Origin: a virus
Length of the DNA: 22,067 bases
Virus record (IMG/VR): IMGVR_UViG_3300045135_000192
Location: 1 to 22,067 of that record
Reading direction: 5' to 3' (one strand)
Shown here: one piece after another, positions 11,682-22,028 of the stretch
Layout: every line of letters begins with the position of its first letter
How positions within the stretch are numbered: the first letter of the stretch is position 1
Translations under genes and position numbers: made by a program
The notes under the pieces: generated by a model
Database searches by the model: none
What the model was told of the DNA's origin: nothing
What the model saw: only the letters and a program-made list of their open reading frames with translations

Positions 11682-14600
11682 TAGAACCTAACCCTTAATT
11701 GTCTGTCAAACCCCTCATCCTCTAAATCCACTAAAACAGATGTTAACTCATTTACCATTTCTTTAATAAACCATAATCGCATAAATGGCAAATTTTTAAT
11801 AACTTCACGAGATCCTTCGCCATACTTTCCTTCAATAGCAAAATCATACAATCCCCTATAAATATCTACTCCTATAGCAGGGCCTGCACCTCCTATAGAT
11901 GTAAATGCATCTACATAATTTTGTTGTTGTGGAAACTTTGGTTGTAATAATCCCATTGAAATATCAGGCCCACCTAATGCCATACTTGTATTCATAGCTG
12001 TATAAAACAAATCACTATACATTGCCATAACACCTGAGGCATCTATAGATCTTGCTAACTTATCTTCCCATGACATATTATCCCATTTGTATTCCATAAA
12101 TCTGCCACTAAATTCACTCTTAACAGATAACGATAAGTAACCAAGACCTACTGCAGTGGTAAATGCAGCAGCCCTATTCTTTGCTTGACCTGTTATCATA
12201 GCTGCAGTTATCTTATTTGCAGCGGCAAAACTATATGACCAGAATTGAAATGGCAATCCTGCTAAACCAGTTTCGATTCTGCTATAACCTCTAAATCTTT
12301 TGTCTGATTTCAAACCAAACTTGTTACCAATCCATTCTGGAATATATACTACACCATCAGCTATTATTGGTTTATCTGCAGGTGTACCCATAAGAATAGT
12401 ATTCATAATACCATTATTTAATGCACCTCTAAATGTATCAAGTGTTTCTTCTGTTGCACCATTTTGTAACCACTTTTCAGTATTACCTAAATAAACCCCT
12501 GATCCATCAGGCTTTGTGTTTTCTATTACACCATCATCTACTAACTTTTTAATCTCAATAGCTTTTTGTTTATCTATATTATATCGTCTTAAATATTCTA
12601 CATCTTGTGCTTTTGCTATACCTTTAGCATCTGCAATAGAAAACTGTATTAGTTCATGTGTTCTTATTGTTGAATCTAATTTCTTCATAAGATTAGTAGC
12701 AGGTGCTAATCCATTAAGTGCATAAAATACATTACGCACTTTACTCATAGTAATATCGTATTTATTTTGTGATAAAGGATTGTTTTGCAAATCCTCAACC
12801 AATCTCATATGAGTATCACCTTGAAGTATCTCTAATATTTCACCTGCTAACCTACCTTCTTTTGCGTTCATTTTAACACGTGAGTCAGCTATTAATCCTG
12901 TAAGGCCTTTCATAACATTGCCAAGATCATGTTCCATTAAAACTTTAGCCAAATCAGGCATTGTACTAAAACCTGCACTACCTAAATAATTAAGCTGTGC
13001 TAAATCCTTAAGCATATTAACAAATCGTTGATCCATTCTGTCAGGATTTCTTAACACTCTACCTGCAACCCTATCATACATATGCAAGAAATCTTTACGC
13101 ACCTCATTGATTTTACCCATAGATGCACCTGAGTTAAACAAATCCATTTCCATATCAGCAACAACTTGATCTACAGATCTACCATCAAACTGTTTTGAAA
13201 ACTCATATTTACCTGCAACTCTTTGTGTATATATTTTCATTACTTGCACAGGATTTCTAACTATATAATTAGCTACAAATTTATTAGGTATATCTAATGT
13301 TCTATGTCTAAAGTGTTTTGATTTACCATGTCCATAAAAAGCCACTGCATCATCAGTTGGATCACTTCTTTCCTTTATGATAGTATCAACTGTTTCTTTC
13401 ACCCTTTTAGCTACACCATCTGGATCTCTTGCTCTCATTAGTTCTTCTGCAGTAAGAGCTTCTACTCTTTCTAAATTACCATCTTTATTTTTTCTTAATA
13501 CTGTAGGATTATTTAAATACCACTCGTATAATATCTTTTCAAAATCTGATCTATTTGCTTTTATTGCTTGCACATCCCAGTATCTAGGAAAGAAGAACTC
13601 CTCATTATTAGGTGAAACTTTTGATAGTTTTGCTACTTCTAGGTTTTCTTTTAGTTGTTTTAAATCTTCTTGTATCTTTTTAATCTCAGGTATTACCCTG
13701 TCATTTTTGTAAATGTTTGTTCTATTCTGCTTAATGCCGGGAATTTTGTATTGCTCTAGCTCTTCTAATGTTTTGTTTAATCTTGCTAAATCTATATCTT
13801 CGCCTCGTGTAAAAGATATAAAGTCTTTTTCTAGGTCTTGTGCTTTTTTGATTATAACAGGATCAATTCCAGATTTATCCAATATATCCTTTAGTTTTGT
13901 TACGTAATTTTGAAGTCTTATATTTTCTTGTACTATTCTTTGAGATATATTTTGTGTAGTACCTATAAGTCCTTGATCTCTAAGTCTTTTTTCCCAAGTA
14001 TTCATAAAGTCATCAACAATACTTTTTACTTGTTTATCAAGATCGCTAAGTGATTCTTGTTTTAATATTCGTGTATATGTATCTTCAAGCCATTCGTGAT
14101 AACCTTTCTTTTGAAAATCATAATCAAGAATAACTCTATCTTTTCCAGTATGCTCTGCATATAACTTACGCAATTTGTCATGTGCTTGCACATATTCGCC
14201 ATTACGTATAGCTGCTCTAGTAAATACAGACATACCTAATATGTCACCCATTTTATGTGCCACCTGTGTAAGACCTGCATCATTCGCTAACTTACTAAAG
14301 TTTCGTTTGATAGATAAAGGCAACTCACTTTGAAATACTTTTTTCATAGGTGTAACTAATGCTTTATAAACAAAATTATCTGTATACCAATTTGGTTGTA
14401 GCTTATACTTATCTATTGGCACACCATCTGCATCAAGTATAGCCTCATCTTCTGCTCTACGTGTAACAAGTTCAGTATTGACTTCACTTATTTTATTAAT
14501 CATTTCTTGTTCTTGTTTAAGAACTGTATTTAAATTATTATTAACTGCAATTTGTTTATCTAATTTTTTGTTTTCTAATAATAATTGATTAACCCTTTCC

Positions 14601-15895
14601 TCACTTATTATTTCGCCTGCACCTTTTCTTTTATTTAATAAATCTTGTGTATTTTTATTAATTGTTTTTTGTGCATCTTCTACTTCTTTAATTTTGTTTT
14701 TGATTAGTTTAGTCTGCTTAGTGCTTAAAAAATAATCTTTTTCTTGTTTTTCAATTTTCTTTAAAAAATCAATTTGCTTTTGTGTAAGCCCAAGATTAAA
14801 GCCCTTTTCCCCTTTTGATTGTGCTATAAGATCATCTTTTATTTTTAATAAATCATTTGCATATTTATCTCTTGTAACTTTTATACCTTCTAAAAATTTA
14901 ACAATATTCTTTGCTTTATCTGTTAAGTATTTGTTATCATTGACTAAATTATTTATAACTTGTTTTCTTTGTTTTAACTCTAATTTATTGTCAGCAAAGT
15001 TTGATCTAGTTTCAGCCTCTTCTTTTATACTTTTAAAAATAAGTGGATCTTTTTGCAGTGTTTCTTTTAGTGACTTTAGTTCCTCTAATGAATTTGGTAA
15101 TTGTTTTTGTTCGGCAACAAGCTCTTCTTGTCCTGCTTTTGCCAAAGGTCTTTTTGTAACATCAGCATTTTCTCTAGCTTTATTAACAGATTGTATTGTA
15201 TCAGCGAGTTCATTAAAGTCTTTAATTTCTTGCTCAATTTCTTTTATAGAGTTTCTAACTCTTAATTTGTTTACACCACTTAATGCACCACCTAATATAG
15301 CACCACCTATGGTTGCAATAGCAATATTACCTGCAACCTCTTCTGTTGTAGCAAGTGGATCAAAAGGAAACCTTGCAGCTTCAGCAACACCTGATATAAC
15401 ACCAACACCTGCTGCAGTACGATAAGCACCACCTAAAACAGTCTTACCTATTCCAACAAAAGGCAATGGTACTAAATTAATTGGATCAAATATACCTGCC
15501 ACTATCTGCTGTCCAATACTTGCATTTGCTAATATTTTTCGTCTATTAATATTTTCTCTTAATTGTTGTTTCAAAACATTCATATGTTCTTGATTAACTG
15601 CATCTTTAAGATAATCATCATACTCTTCAAAACCTTTCATATCATCAAAAGGATTGTAGTTTTGATCTCGATCTTCTTCTGTATATTGTAGATTATTAAA
15701 GAAATCAATTATAGGAGAGTAAGCATAACCTATAGATGCACGATAGGTTTGGCCAAAGTCTACATCTATAGGTGCTTCAATTTCTGGTAGCATAGGTGTA
15801 GGTCTTGCTATATCTACTGCAATATCACGAGCCTGTACAAGATCCCTGTTAGGATTGTAATTATTTACGTTTGTATCAAATAGATTATATTGCAT
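11681..15895 (-). CDS. Large internal virion / DNA ejection protein, T7 gp16-like position
   Basis: A 1404-aa protein, the largest here. Its place, third after tail tubular B and just before the T7-like fibre, matches gp16 of T7 (1318 aa), which leaves the capsid and helps build the DNA path into the cell. A hydrophobic, Gly/Ala-rich region at about 125-210 (I-V-A-G-I-F-D-P-I-N-L-V-P-L-P-F-V-G and G-G-A-I-L-G-G-A-L) could insert in membranes. A long Lys/Glu-rich coiled region covers roughly 215-500, and further helices follow. A second hydrophobic stretch lies near 1200-1280. I do not see the N-terminal lytic transglycosylase motif of T7 gp16. The assignment rests on order, size and composition. 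Confidence 0.85.
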   Translation of the reverse strand: MQYNLFDTNVNNYNPNRDLVQARDIAVDIARPTPMLPEIEAPIDVDFGQTYRASIGYAYSPIIDFFNNLQYTEEDRDQNYNPFDDMKGFEEYDDYLKDAVNQEHMNVLKQQLRENINRRKILANASIGQQIVAGIFDPINLVPLPFVGIGKTVLGGAYRTAAGVGVISGVAEAARFPFDPLATTEEVAGNIAIATIGGAILGGALSGVNKLRVRNSIKEIEQEIKDFNELADTIQSVNKARENADVTKRPLAKAGQEELVAEQKQLPNSLEELKSLKETLQKDPLIFKSIKEEAETRSNFADNKLELKQRKQVINNLVNDNKYLTDKAKNIVKFLEGIKVTRDKYANDLLKIKDDLIAQSKGEKGFNLGLTQKQIDFLKKIEKQEKDYFLSTKQTKLIKNKIKEVEDAQKTINKNTQDLLNKRKGAGEIISEERVNQLLLENKKLDKQIAVNNNLNTVLKQEQEMINKISEVNTELVTRRAEDEAILDADGVPIDKYKLQPNWYTDNFVYKALVTPMKKVFQSELPLSIKRNFSKLANDAGLTQVAHKMGDILGMSVFTRAAIRNGEYVQAHDKLRKLYAEHTGKDRVILDYDFQKKGYHEWLEDTYTRILKQESLSDLDKQVKSIVDDFMNTWEKRLRDQGLIGTTQNISQRIVQENIRLQNYVTKLKDILDKSGIDPVIIKKAQDLEKDFISFTRGEDIDLARLNKTLEELEQYKIPGIKQNRTNIYKNDRVIPEIKKIQEDLKQLKENLEVAKLSKVSPNNEEFFFPRYWDVQAIKANRSDFEKILYEWYLNNPTVLRKNKDGNLERVEALTAEELMRARDPDGVAKRVKETVDTIIKERSDPTDDAVAFYGHGKSKHFRHRTLDIPNKFVANYIVRNPVQVMKIYTQRVAGKYEFSKQFDGRSVDQVVADMEMDLFNSGASMGKINEVRKDFLHMYDRVAGRVLRNPDRMDQRFVNMLKDLAQLNYLGSAGFSTMPDLAKVLMEHDLGNVMKGLTGLIADSRVKMNAKEGRLAGEILEILQGDTHMRLVEDLQNNPLSQNKYDITMSKVRNVFYALNGLAPATNLMKKLDSTIRTHELIQFSIADAKGIAKAQDVEYLRRYNIDKQKAIEIKKLVDDGVIENTKPDGSGVYLGNTEKWLQNGATEETLDTFRGALNNGIMNTILMGTPADKPIIADGVVYIPEWIGNKFGLKSDKRFRGYSRIETGLAGLPFQFWSYSFAAANKITAAMITGQAKNRAAAFTTAVGLGYLSLSVKSEFSGRFMEYKWDNMSWEDKLARSIDASGVMAMYSDLFYTAMNTSMALGGPDISMGLLQPKFPQQQNYVDAFTSIGGAGPAIGVDIYRGLYDFAIEGKYGEGSREVIKNLPFMRLWFIKEMVNELTSVLVDLEDEGFDRQLRVRF

Positions 15896-18639
15896 TATAA
15901 ATCAGGATCAAAGTCAGGGTTTAGTGTTTCCATTAATTCATCTAAATCAAATGTAATTGGTATACCATCATTATCTTTTACTGGCTGCATACCACCTGTA
16001 TTATCTTTATAGAAAGCATTATATCTTACCCTTGTCATATCAGGGCCATAAGGCTGTGGCTGTAAAAATACTGGTGTTCCAGTTTTGAGTTCCTCTCTAC
16101 GTTTTGCTAGTAACTCTCTACCCTTTTTAGTTCTTATTTGTCTTTCAAAATCAACAGCATTTGGTGTGTAATTTAAAATAAACTTACTGGGTAATTCTGT
16201 TTCTTTTCTAGGTACTTTTGCATTACTTAATATATTTTGAATATAATGCCTTGCCTGACTTCTCATAATGTCATCAGGTATTGTTTTAATTAAAGAAAAT
16301 TTACTCCTTGTTAAAACTCGACCACCACCAAAAGCATCTATAATTGTTCCCTCACCATCTGCATATATTGCATCTTGTACCATTTTAAAGTGATTATCTA
16401 TTGTATTTTTATCTACACCTAAAGTTAAAAATATATCCATTGCAGGTTGTAATTCTTTAGCTTCTTGCAAATCAAATTTATATACAGCAAATAATAACTC
16501 AAATGAATTATCAACCTTATTATCTCCTGCAACAGAAGCAAAATTAGCTTTATATATTTCTGAATTTGTATCCATAGATTGCTGAGTCTGTATTAATTTT
16601 GTCATTAATTGACCACTATCTATGCCTGTCTGTCCTTGTCTAAGCTCTATTCCAAAAGCAGGTTGACCAATATATACCTGCATAGAAGCTGCAGCAGATA
16701 ATAAATTGTATGTTTTTTTATCTAATACATCTACTAATCTATCTACAACACCACCTGACTTTCTAATTTTTGTATATTTATTAAAGTAATTTAGTGCTGT
16801 ATTAACACCCATAGCACTAGCATTTCCATTAACTGCATTATTTACAACCCTTAAGAAAGAAGCAGGAAAGAAACCATTAGTCATAGCCTGATCTACTGCA
16901 TTTGCCTTTTGATATTCTGCTGTACCTTCTTCAGCTTCAAGGCCTCTTTGAAAAGCACCTTGACCAAAATATGCATCATCAACTCCTAAACCTACATCTA
17001 GCTCTGATGCTTTCTTTGATGTATGTTTGCCTATGCCAGTAGATGCTTCATAAAGAGTTATATCTATATTTTTTCTAGCTTCAATATTCTGTTCTTGCTT
17101 TGATTCAGCTATTGCATCTTGTGTTAATACAGAACCATAACTTTTAAGATAGAAATCTGTATCACCCTCTGCTGAGGTTATTACTTTCTTAATTTGTTCT
17201 GCTACTTTTTTTTGTGGCTCTGTTAAACCTGCATCATTATCATTTCTAATAAAGTTTGCTAAATTTTCTTTTGCTGCAGATGTGCCAAATAAACCACTAT
17301 TTCTTACTAATCTTTGACTTATTTTGTGTGTCATATTAGCTGTATTAACTAATATTTCTTTTTCAGTTAATTTGAATCCTACAGTTTCACCATCTATAGT
17401 TATGGTTTTAAATTCTTTTTGTGCAAATATATCTTTTGATAATTTATTTATTTTAGCTAAATCATTTTCACTTAGCTCTTCATTAGCAATAATATCATTT
17501 GCAATTTGTGTACCTTGATCGTTTATATTTTCACGTACATTTTGTTTATATAATAATGATTCTGATTTTTGTCCTACATCTCTTTCAAATTTATTTTCTT
17601 GTCTTTCTTCAAATCCTGCTATAGCTCTAGCATTACTTTCATCACCAGATACAATAGTTAATGATTCTGTTAATTCATCTAATGCATATTTATCTTGATT
17701 TTGTTTTTTTATTAATTCAAGAACATCTTTTTCATAATCAGATAAAAGCTCTTTGCCATTTGCATCTACAGTAGGTTCATTGTTTAGTAAATTTCTTCTT
17801 ACTGCTCTTATAAATTTACCTTCTTTGCCTGATATTAAACCACGCATTAAACCTATTGTAGTACTTGCTTTTAGCTTTCTGTATGTTGCTCCATGAACTT
17901 TTGCATCTTGATTATTTTCAGTATAGTTAGAATCATTATCTTGTAATAATTTATCTACAATAAATTTAGATACATTTAGTTCATCTTGTACATTTTTTAT
18001 TCCACCTATATCACCTTGAATATTAGAGTTTGCTCTTACACTATCAGCTATAGATGTTACATAATCATTATTACTTTGTGTTATTATAGATTGTTTATTT
18101 GTTGCAGCTATTTTAAGACTTTCTTTAAACTCTTCAGTAGACATATCATTAAAATGCTGAGAAGATATTTTAGCAATGTCTTGAGTAATTATACCTTCGT
18201 AATCACCTCCACCATACTTTTTTACACTGGTAATATACTCTCCCATACGAGTTTCAACATTTGTTTTAAACTCATTTGCTGATCTTGAATTACGTCTTAT
18301 ATTTAAAATTTCATTATTAATATCTACTCTTAATGCTTCACCATATCTCTGTCTTACTAATGGTTCTGCACTAGCACGTGCTATATCACTTAATGTAGAG
18401 TCTATATCTTTGAACTGTAGATTCCCTTCCGTATCACGAATATCTATTTTCATATTTCGTGCATAATCTTTACCAAACTTTTCTTGATCGGCAGTAGCTC
18501 TAGCAAATGCTGTTGTTGCAATGTCTTGTGCAACCCTAGCTAATACCTGTCCTGCTCTTTGCCCACCAGTATCTGTGCCAACAATGCCAACTGGTTTGTT
18601 TACAAATGATGTAGGTTTTGCTTTTAGAAACTGTACCAT
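15895..18639 (-). CDS. Internal virion protein, T7 gp15-like position
   Basis: A 914-aa, mostly helical, charged protein with no signal or transmembrane segment. It lies between the gp14-like and gp16-like genes, as T7 gp15 (747 aa) does. T7 gp15 forms a ring with gp16 that spans the periplasm during ejection. The N-terminus is short and basic (M-V-Q-F-L-K-A-K-P) and is followed by a helical region with V-A-R-A-T-A-D-Q-E-K type residues. Many Asn, Gln and Lys occur in the middle. The end is acidic and Pro/Asp-rich (N-P-D-F-D-P-D-L). No enzyme motif was found. TAATG junctions link both neighbours. Confidence 0.83.
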   Translation of the reverse strand: MVQFLKAKPTSFVNKPVGIVGTDTGGQRAGQVLARVAQDIATTAFARATADQEKFGKDYARNMKIDIRDTEGNLQFKDIDSTLSDIARASAEPLVRQRYGEALRVDINNEILNIRRNSRSANEFKTNVETRMGEYITSVKKYGGGDYEGIITQDIAKISSQHFNDMSTEEFKESLKIAATNKQSIITQSNNDYVTSIADSVRANSNIQGDIGGIKNVQDELNVSKFIVDKLLQDNDSNYTENNQDAKVHGATYRKLKASTTIGLMRGLISGKEGKFIRAVRRNLLNNEPTVDANGKELLSDYEKDVLELIKKQNQDKYALDELTESLTIVSGDESNARAIAGFEERQENKFERDVGQKSESLLYKQNVRENINDQGTQIANDIIANEELSENDLAKINKLSKDIFAQKEFKTITIDGETVGFKLTEKEILVNTANMTHKISQRLVRNSGLFGTSAAKENLANFIRNDNDAGLTEPQKKVAEQIKKVITSAEGDTDFYLKSYGSVLTQDAIAESKQEQNIEARKNIDITLYEASTGIGKHTSKKASELDVGLGVDDAYFGQGAFQRGLEAEEGTAEYQKANAVDQAMTNGFFPASFLRVVNNAVNGNASAMGVNTALNYFNKYTKIRKSGGVVDRLVDVLDKKTYNLLSAAASMQVYIGQPAFGIELRQGQTGIDSGQLMTKLIQTQQSMDTNSEIYKANFASVAGDNKVDNSFELLFAVYKFDLQEAKELQPAMDIFLTLGVDKNTIDNHFKMVQDAIYADGEGTIIDAFGGGRVLTRSKFSLIKTIPDDIMRSQARHYIQNILSNAKVPRKETELPSKFILNYTPNAVDFERQIRTKKGRELLAKRREELKTGTPVFLQPQPYGPDMTRVRYNAFYKDNTGGMQPVKDNDGIPITFDLDELMETLNPDFDPDL

Positions 18640-19148
18640 TACCTACCTAACCCCATTTGACTAGGAACAAAACCATAATTAGGCTGCCCTGTTGTGTTTG
18701 GCATCAAAGGCTGTGCTTTCATTGCACCACTAAACAATGTACCAAATGCTTGATATTGATATGCTCTTGACAAATTCCTGCCTTTTTCTGCAGCAATCGT
18801 TTGAGCAAGTGAAAGCCTAGAAACTTCATTTAATGTTTGTAAAAATTTTCTATCAGTTTCTGTACCAACTTCTTGTTTAGCTCTTTCTTGTATTGCATTG
18901 AAACTTCTATCTGTACCTGCATCTCTACCTGATACACCTGCCAATGCTCTATTTGTACCAAGAAATACCTGTAAGTTTTTCATACGTGCATTGTGATCTT
19001 GTAACGCAGCAAGTTGGGCACCTTCTATTTGTGCTTGCAGTTGTCTGCGTTGTAAAGCAGCTTCTCTTTTTGCAGCCTTAGCTGCACTTTGTGATCCAAA
19101 AAATCCTAATACTGATGAGCCTATAGCTAATGCTGTCATTGGTTCCAT
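18639..19148 (-). CDS. Internal virion protein, T7 gp14-like
   Basis: A 169-aa protein, close to T7 gp14 in size (196 aa) and position, directly after tail tubular B. The N-terminus has one hydrophobic segment (M-T-A-L-A-I-G-S-S-V-L-G-F-F-G) followed by S-A-A-K-A-A-K-R-E-A, an Ala-rich amphipathic helix with A-A-L-Q-R-R-Q-L-Q-A-Q. In T7 this protein is ejected first and forms the pore in the outer membrane. The rest is helical up to a Gly/Pro-rich tail. Assignment by order, size and Ala-rich helix pattern. Confidence 0.85.
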   Translation of the reverse strand: MEPMTALAIGSSVLGFFGSQSAAKAAKREAALQRRQLQAQIEGAQLAALQDHNARMKNLQVFLGTNRALAGVSGRDAGTDRSFNAIQERAKQEVGTETDRKFLQTLNEVSRLSLAQTIAAEKGRNLSRAYQYQAFGTLFSGAMKAQPLMPNTTGQPNYGFVPSQMGLGR

Positions 19149-21406
19149 TAAAATGCCACCTCTACTATCATACCATTAATTTGAAGATCCAAAGGAAACG
19201 ACTGAGATACTGTTACTCTTGGATCACGACTGTAACCTAACATCCTAAACTCTTCCTTGCCTGTAACTGCTGCCCTATCTAAACTCATATCATCTGTAAC
19301 ATTTCTAATAACAAGATCTCTAACAGTAGATGTATCTTTAGGGCCTCTTACACTTACTGCTGTTGTTTCAAATAAATCTAATACAACTTTAGGAATCTGT
19401 CTAGGTTCTCCTGTTAATGGGCCACCTTGTATAGCTGCATCAATAGGTAATGTTTTTATTGTAGGAGTAAAAGCATAGCCAATATAGGCTTGTGTAATAC
19501 CACTCTTTACAGAAGATGCATCTATCTGACCACCTGATATTGTAAATTCACCAAGATAGTCATTGCCATTTGTAGCCTTTACTACTGCATTATTAGCAAA
19601 ATGTGATGTTGTCAATCCAGTAAATACACTAGCTGTACCTGTAAAACTATCACAGAAGTCCATAGGCATATCGTCTTGGAACTCTTCTAAAAAATATTTA
19701 GTAGTGCCTGATCCATCATCTCTAGCTGCAACAACAAATAATCTTTCATGTACAGCACATATACTGTGCCATGTGCCTTGTGTATTCCACAAAGCCCATC
19801 CTGCTTTCTGATCTCCCCTTACAGAATAAAATACAGCTAATGTACCATCACTATTTACTAAGAAAGCATATGATTCACTTCTGTTTAACGCACCTTTAAT
19901 AGATGTCATTTGTACTGGATCTACAATTAAATGAGGTGCAAGGCCTGATACAGCAACAGAAGTATAAGCTGCTTCTGCATCTGTAAATAGAAACTCTCTT
20001 AATGCACTACCAGTTTTCTGTATAAACAAAGTAGCACCATCAAATACACTTGGCTTTACATAAGAAGCACCATAAGGTGTTTGTCTACGTATCTGTGCAT
20101 TAGAAGGTGTAACTGGTTTATCTACTGGTGCTTGTACAAATAACTCTGCACCTGTAGTAAATACCTGTAAATCTCTATTAGATACTAAATGCCTAATAGT
20201 AAATATCTCACCTACGTTTGCAGTCAAATCTAACGCATCATCATCTTCAGCATCACCTATGTCAAAGTTAAAGAACTGACCAGACTTACTACCCCATATA
20301 CCATCAGGCTGAGATAATGTTCCACCAAACCATAATCTATTTTGATGAAATGTAACTGCTGCAGGATATCCTCTAAGTGCCGAATAACTTTGCTCTTGCC
20401 ACTCAGATGTAGCTGCACCTGTAATAATTCTTGGCGAACCTCCACCTATAGCACTAGATGAAGCAGTATTCCCACAATCAAACTCATAACTATTCTCATC
20501 AATAACTGTTATAGTATGGGCACCATTAATATGACTATTTGTTATACCACCTAATGATCCTGCCCTTTCTACAGTTATAGATGCACCAGTAGCAAGACCA
20601 TGTAAAGCATGAGTAACCTTAATAATACTAGAGTTTTCTATAGTTTCTAAAGAATCAATAGGTAACTGTACTCTTAATGTTCCTTTAATATCTGCTGTAA
20701 CATTTTGTGCATCTGTATATGCAGTTATTCTACATCTTGTTTCACCAATCAGTAAATCAGTACCAACATGATCTGATGTAAAATAATCATCTGATGTCGT
20801 TAATGTTGCACCTGTTCCTGTTGTAGCACTAGAAGATATTGTTACACCTAATGGCTGAAATGGAAAGTATGGTTGATATATCTCATTACCATCCCTTGAT
20901 TCATCAAAGTTAAATGTACTAACTGCAAATGTAGTTAATGATGTTCTTGTTAACATCCTAATCATAAAAGTTTGATGTGCTATAAACATTACATCACCTT
21001 GTTGAGCAAATGTAATCTCTTCAAGATAAGGTGCTGCAGTTGTATTTACTAACCAAGATTGTCCAGTAATAGACTGTATAGAAGATATATCACCTGTAGT
21101 AGGGCTGATTTGAAATATCTCTATCCTCGTATTACTAAATGCTATTATATATTTTTCATCATCTGAAAATATAAAAGGTTCTATTCTTACTGATTGTCTA
21201 AGGTCTGAAGAATGTGCAGGGTTACTACCAAAGTTTGCCCATCTCTTTGTACCAGTTCTTTTTTTTAAACCACCTTCTGATCTAATAAAAAAGTTTCTTA
21301 CTTGTTCTGCTGCATTAGTATAAACCTTTGTATCGGTTCGAGATGTCAATGCAGGGCTTACCTCTCCAAACTGAAAGTTATTTAATGGCACTCTTACTCT
21401 AGCCAT
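19148..21406 (-). CDS. Tail tubular protein B (T7 gp12-like nozzle)
   Basis: A 752-aa protein, near the size of T7 gp12 (794 aa). The N-terminus matches the podovirus nozzle family: N-N-F-Q-F-G-E-V-S-P-A-L-T-S-R-T-D, then E-Q-V-R-N-F-F-I-R-S-E-G-G-L-K-K-R-T-G-T. The body is beta-rich, consistent with a beta-propeller-like nozzle, with repeated F-T-x-G type strands and R-L-W-F-G-G. Six copies close the lower tail and hold the fibres. GGAGAAG stands a few bases before the ATG at 21406, which directly abuts the stop of the tail tubular A gene. Confidence 0.93.
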   Translation of the reverse strand: MARVRVPLNNFQFGEVSPALTSRTDTKVYTNAAEQVRNFFIRSEGGLKKRTGTKRWANFGSNPAHSSDLRQSVRIEPFIFSDDEKYIIAFSNTRIEIFQISPTTGDISSIQSITGQSWLVNTTAAPYLEEITFAQQGDVMFIAHQTFMIRMLTRTSLTTFAVSTFNFDESRDGNEIYQPYFPFQPLGVTISSSATTGTGATLTTSDDYFTSDHVGTDLLIGETRCRITAYTDAQNVTADIKGTLRVQLPIDSLETIENSSIIKVTHALHGLATGASITVERAGSLGGITNSHINGAHTITVIDENSYEFDCGNTASSSAIGGGSPRIITGAATSEWQEQSYSALRGYPAAVTFHQNRLWFGGTLSQPDGIWGSKSGQFFNFDIGDAEDDDALDLTANVGEIFTIRHLVSNRDLQVFTTGAELFVQAPVDKPVTPSNAQIRRQTPYGASYVKPSVFDGATLFIQKTGSALREFLFTDAEAAYTSVAVSGLAPHLIVDPVQMTSIKGALNRSESYAFLVNSDGTLAVFYSVRGDQKAGWALWNTQGTWHSICAVHERLFVVAARDDGSGTTKYFLEEFQDDMPMDFCDSFTGTASVFTGLTTSHFANNAVVKATNGNDYLGEFTISGGQIDASSVKSGITQAYIGYAFTPTIKTLPIDAAIQGGPLTGEPRQIPKVVLDLFETTAVSVRGPKDTSTVRDLVIRNVTDDMSLDRAAVTGKEEFRMLGYSRDPRVTVSQSFPLDLQINGMIVEVAF

Positions 21407-21994
21407 TTAACTTCTCCTAGTGGTTATAAACCTTGATGTTGATAGTCTTCTTGTTGTTTGTTGTTGTGAATCAAGATTTCTAGCTTTAGCCATAAGCTCT
21501 CTACCTTTAGCTTCCATTACCTGCATCAATCCATCATCTCTTGCTATGGCTGTTGCAAATATAGATGCCAATGCATACTCAACTGCTAAAGAAAAGTAAC
21601 TAGGCCATGTATTTTCTAATGCTCTAAATGTATAGTCTGCTATCAAAGTATCTTGTGTTGTAGAATCTGAAAATACTTTGTCACCATACACAGTATATTC
21701 TATTAATCTATCATTTGTAGTAACACCATGTAACACTAAAAGGTCACTTGGTAATTGATGTGCAATATCAAATCTACCAGTAGGTACATCTGTTAATTGA
21801 TTTAAGACTGCTTGCTCTGTAGCAAATCGCCATCTTGCTGATGAAAGTGTTGCTCTTACTGTATCTTCATACATATTAGAAGCAACTAAAGCCTCCGTAC
21901 TTGCAGTATCAAAAGATGTTATAGGCTCTGATCCTATTAGAACTAATGCCCTTGATGCTATATCTATTGATGAGTTTGCTGCAGTACTTGTCAT
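21407..21994 (-). CDS. Tail tubular protein A (T7 gp11-like adaptor)
   Basis: A 195-aa protein, almost exactly T7 gp11's length (196 aa). Family features include I-A-S-R-A-L-V-L-I-G-S-E-P-I near the start, S-S-A-R-W-R-F-A-T-E-Q around residues 53-63, then R-F-D-I-A-H-Q-L-P-S-D-L-L-V-L and a helical C-terminus with a basic tail. Twelve copies usually form the adaptor ring between portal and nozzle. No SD sits close to the ATG at 21994. A GGA-containing stretch lies upstream of a hairpin (22002-22021), which may bring it near the start. Confidence 0.93.
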   Translation of the reverse strand: MTSTAANSSIDIASRALVLIGSEPITSFDTASTEALVASNMYEDTVRATLSSARWRFATEQAVLNQLTDVPTGRFDIAHQLPSDLLVLHGVTTNDRLIEYTVYGDKVFSDSTTQDTLIADYTFRALENTWPSYFSLAVEYALASIFATAIARDDGLMQVMEAKGRELMAKARNLDSQQQTTRRLSTSRFITTRRS

Positions 21995-22001
21995 ATAAGA
22001 T

Positions 22002-22021
22002 AAGGGGGATTGCTCCCCCTT
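22002..22021 (-). promoter_or_regulatory. Hairpin between capsid and tail tubular A genes
   Basis: AAGGGGG (22002-22008) pairs perfectly with CCCCCTT (22015-22021) around the six-base loop ATTGCT. It stands seven bases before the tail tubular A start. There is no strong T-tract on either strand, but T7-like phages often carry a partial terminator after the capsid gene. It could lower downstream transcription or, as a folded spacer, bring the AAAGGA upstream of it near the ATG. Confidence 0.6.
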
Positions 22022-22028
22022 CCTTTAC

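Noticed and set aside
14931-15425. 164-aa plus-strand ORF opposite the gp16-position protein
   Set aside because: Ser/Phe/Leu-rich product is what the complement of a Lys/Glu-rich coiled region gives; no ribosome binding site or family pattern.
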